Positions 13,349-14,062 of a stretch of DNA of 14,062 nucleotides are shown here, piece after piece (position 1 is the first letter of the stretch; each line of letters begins with the position of its first letter). The DNA lies in NCBI GenBank assembly GCA_013811715.1, contig JACCUS010000325.1:1-14062 (forward strand). The letters run 5' to 3'. Below the pieces are notes generated by a model. That model saw only the letters and a list, made by a program, of their open reading frames with translations. It searched no databases and was not told where the DNA came from. The stretch is from Nocardioidaceae bacterium. Its GTDB lineage: Bacteria; Actinomycetota; Actinomycetes; Propionibacteriales; Nocardioidaceae. Position numbers and translations under genes: made by a program.

Positions 13349-13516
13349 GTGACCGACGTGGCCAGGAAGGGACTCGCCCTCCTCGTGCTCGCCTTCGCGG
13401 CTTTCTACCTGCTGACGCAGCCCGAGAACGCGGCCGACGCCATCAAGGGCGCCGTGGGCGCCGTCGGGGACGGCTTCGAACAGGTCGTCCGCTTCCTGAG
13501 CGAACTGTTCAGCTGA
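13349..13516 (+). CDS. Small membrane protein (55 aa), unknown function
   Basis: The GTG at 13349 follows a strong AGGAGGAG (13339-13346). The product has a short basic N-terminus (VTDVARKG), one hydrophobic helix LALLVLAFAAFYLLT (about 9-23), then an amphipathic stretch NAADAIKGAVGAVGDGFEQVVRFLSELF. It looks like a single-pass or amphipathic helix protein. It precedes the PH-domain gene by 10 bases, so the two are likely translated together. A longer in-frame reading from 13199 would overlap meaB and lacks a ribosome site. I do not recognise a named family. Confidence 0.7.
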   Translation: MTDVARKGLALLVLAFAAFYLLTQPENAADAIKGAVGAVGDGFEQVVRFLSELFS

Positions 13517-13526
13517 GCCACCCATC

Positions 13527-14051
13527 GTGGCCGGCTGGTTGCGGCGCACTCTCGCCGACCCGAACATCGCCTCGCACCTTCTCGCCGACGAAGGCGAGGT
13601 GGTCATCGACGAGGTTCGCCACCACTGGGTCGTCTACTGGCGGGCGGCCGCCGAGCTGGTGGTGGGCGGGGTGGTCTTCGTGCTGTTCGTGCTGGGTCCG
13701 GTGCAGATCGGCTGGCTGATGCTGTCCTTGTGCTGGGTGCTGGTGGCCCACGCCGGCTGGCTCGGGCTGAGCGAGAGCATGGACCGCTTCGTCATCACCA
13801 ACATGCGCGTGTTCCGCATCCAGGGGGTGTTCGCCCGCAGCCTGGCGACGATGCCGATCTCGCGGATCCTCGACATCACGGTGGAGAAGCCGATGATCGG
13901 CCGGCTGCTCAACTACGGCCACTTCGTGTTCGAGTCGGCAGCCCAAGAGCAGGGCCTGCGCGACATCAGGTACGTCGGCTCGCCCGACGAGCGCGACCTG
14001 ACCATCCAGCGCGTCGTGCAGCGCTCGGGTCTGCGCCGCTCGGTGAACTGA
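13527..14051 (+). CDS. Bacterial PH-domain membrane protein (YdbS/bPH2-like)
   Basis: A 174-residue protein with about 39 hydrophilic residues, two adjacent hydrophobic helices (about 40-57 and 60-80), then a soluble domain with the bacterial pleckstrin-homology pattern: DRFVITNMRVFRIQGVF (about 86-102), MPISRILDITVEK (about 111-123), and the strand GHFVFESAA. The motif 'xxITNxRVxxxxG...xxPLxRIxDI' is typical of PF03703-type domains. The role is unknown; family members are often found with small membrane proteins, as here. The start is a GTG at 13527, 10 bases after the previous stop, with no clear ribosome site. The gene is complete, ending 11 bases before the window edge. Confidence 0.85.
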   Translation: MAGWLRRTLADPNIASHLLADEGEVVIDEVRHHWVVYWRAAAELVVGGVVFVLFVLGPVQIGWLMLSLCWVLVAHAGWLGLSESMDRFVITNMRVFRIQGVFARSLATMPISRILDITVEKPMIGRLLNYGHFVFESAAQEQGLRDIRYVGSPDERDLTIQRVVQRSGLRRSVN

Positions 14052-14062
14052 GCCGACCCCGG

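Noticed and set aside
13199..13516. Longer 105-codon version of the small membrane protein
   Set aside because: It would overlap the end of meaB and adds a Pro/Arg-rich stretch without a ribosome site, whereas GTG 13349 has AGGAGGAG in place.

Overview
The window comes from a high-GC Gram-positive genome, an actinobacterium most like the Nocardioidaceae/Propionibacteriales. The evidence is a strong G/C bias at third codon positions, several GTG starts, 4-bp stop/start overlaps, and actinobacterial marker genes: NucS mismatch endonuclease, a FilP-type DivIVA-domain filament protein, and crotonyl-CoA carboxylase/reductase. The placement is inference from gene content, not from a marker-gene comparison. 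I see no rRNA, tRNA, CRISPR array, transposase or phage gene.

Layout. Positions 1-445 (- strand) hold a decayed aminoglycoside-phosphotransferase-family gene. Next on the + strand come a ferritin (548-1078), a D-amino-acid-oxidase-type flavoprotein (1211-2152), a membrane protein with a Gly/Asp/aromatic tail (2233-3066), and a 48-residue ORF that looks like a shrunken relative of it (3079-3225). nucS (3234-3908, -) faces these genes and diverges from a duplicated-domain 3-hydroxyacyl-CoA dehydrogenase (3996-5777, +). The nucS/dehydrogenase gap carries a striking 53-bp inverted repeat. An alpha/beta hydrolase follows the dehydrogenase with one base between them (5779-6534) and overlaps, tail to tail, an AI-2E/PerM-family membrane protein (6531-7655, -).

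The right half is a short-chain acyl-CoA locus. On the - strand, mce (epimerase), ccrA (crotonyl-CoA carboxylase/reductase) and filP (cytoskeletal coiled coil) run in that order. Divergent from them, on the + strand, are atoB (acetyl-CoA acetyltransferase) and meaB (B12-mutase chaperone GTPase). A 55-residue membrane peptide and a bacterial-PH membrane protein close the window.

How the genes fit together. AtoB joins two acetyl-CoA to acetoacetyl-CoA. The dehydrogenase can supply 3-hydroxybutyryl-CoA. CcrA reductively carboxylates crotonyl-CoA to ethylmalonyl-CoA. Mce epimerises ethylmalonyl- and/or methylmalonyl-CoA, and MeaB protects and loads the B12 mutase that comes next. This is most of the ethylmalonyl-CoA route, or a supply line for C4/C5 extender units. 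The crotonase and the mutase themselves are not in the window. From memory, filP, mce, atoB and meaB are also neighbours in Streptomyces, where the large polarity protein gene scy lies between filP and mce. Here ccrA occupies that position.

The most unusual sequence-level features are the inverted repeat between nucS and the dehydrogenase, a triplicated 18-bp unit at the atoB/meaB junction in which every copy carries a GTGA stop/start overlap, cofactor-site divergence in the second half of the dehydrogenase, and a Gln-Gln in place of the expected metal-binding His of the epimerase. I do not see a clearly new multi-gene system.
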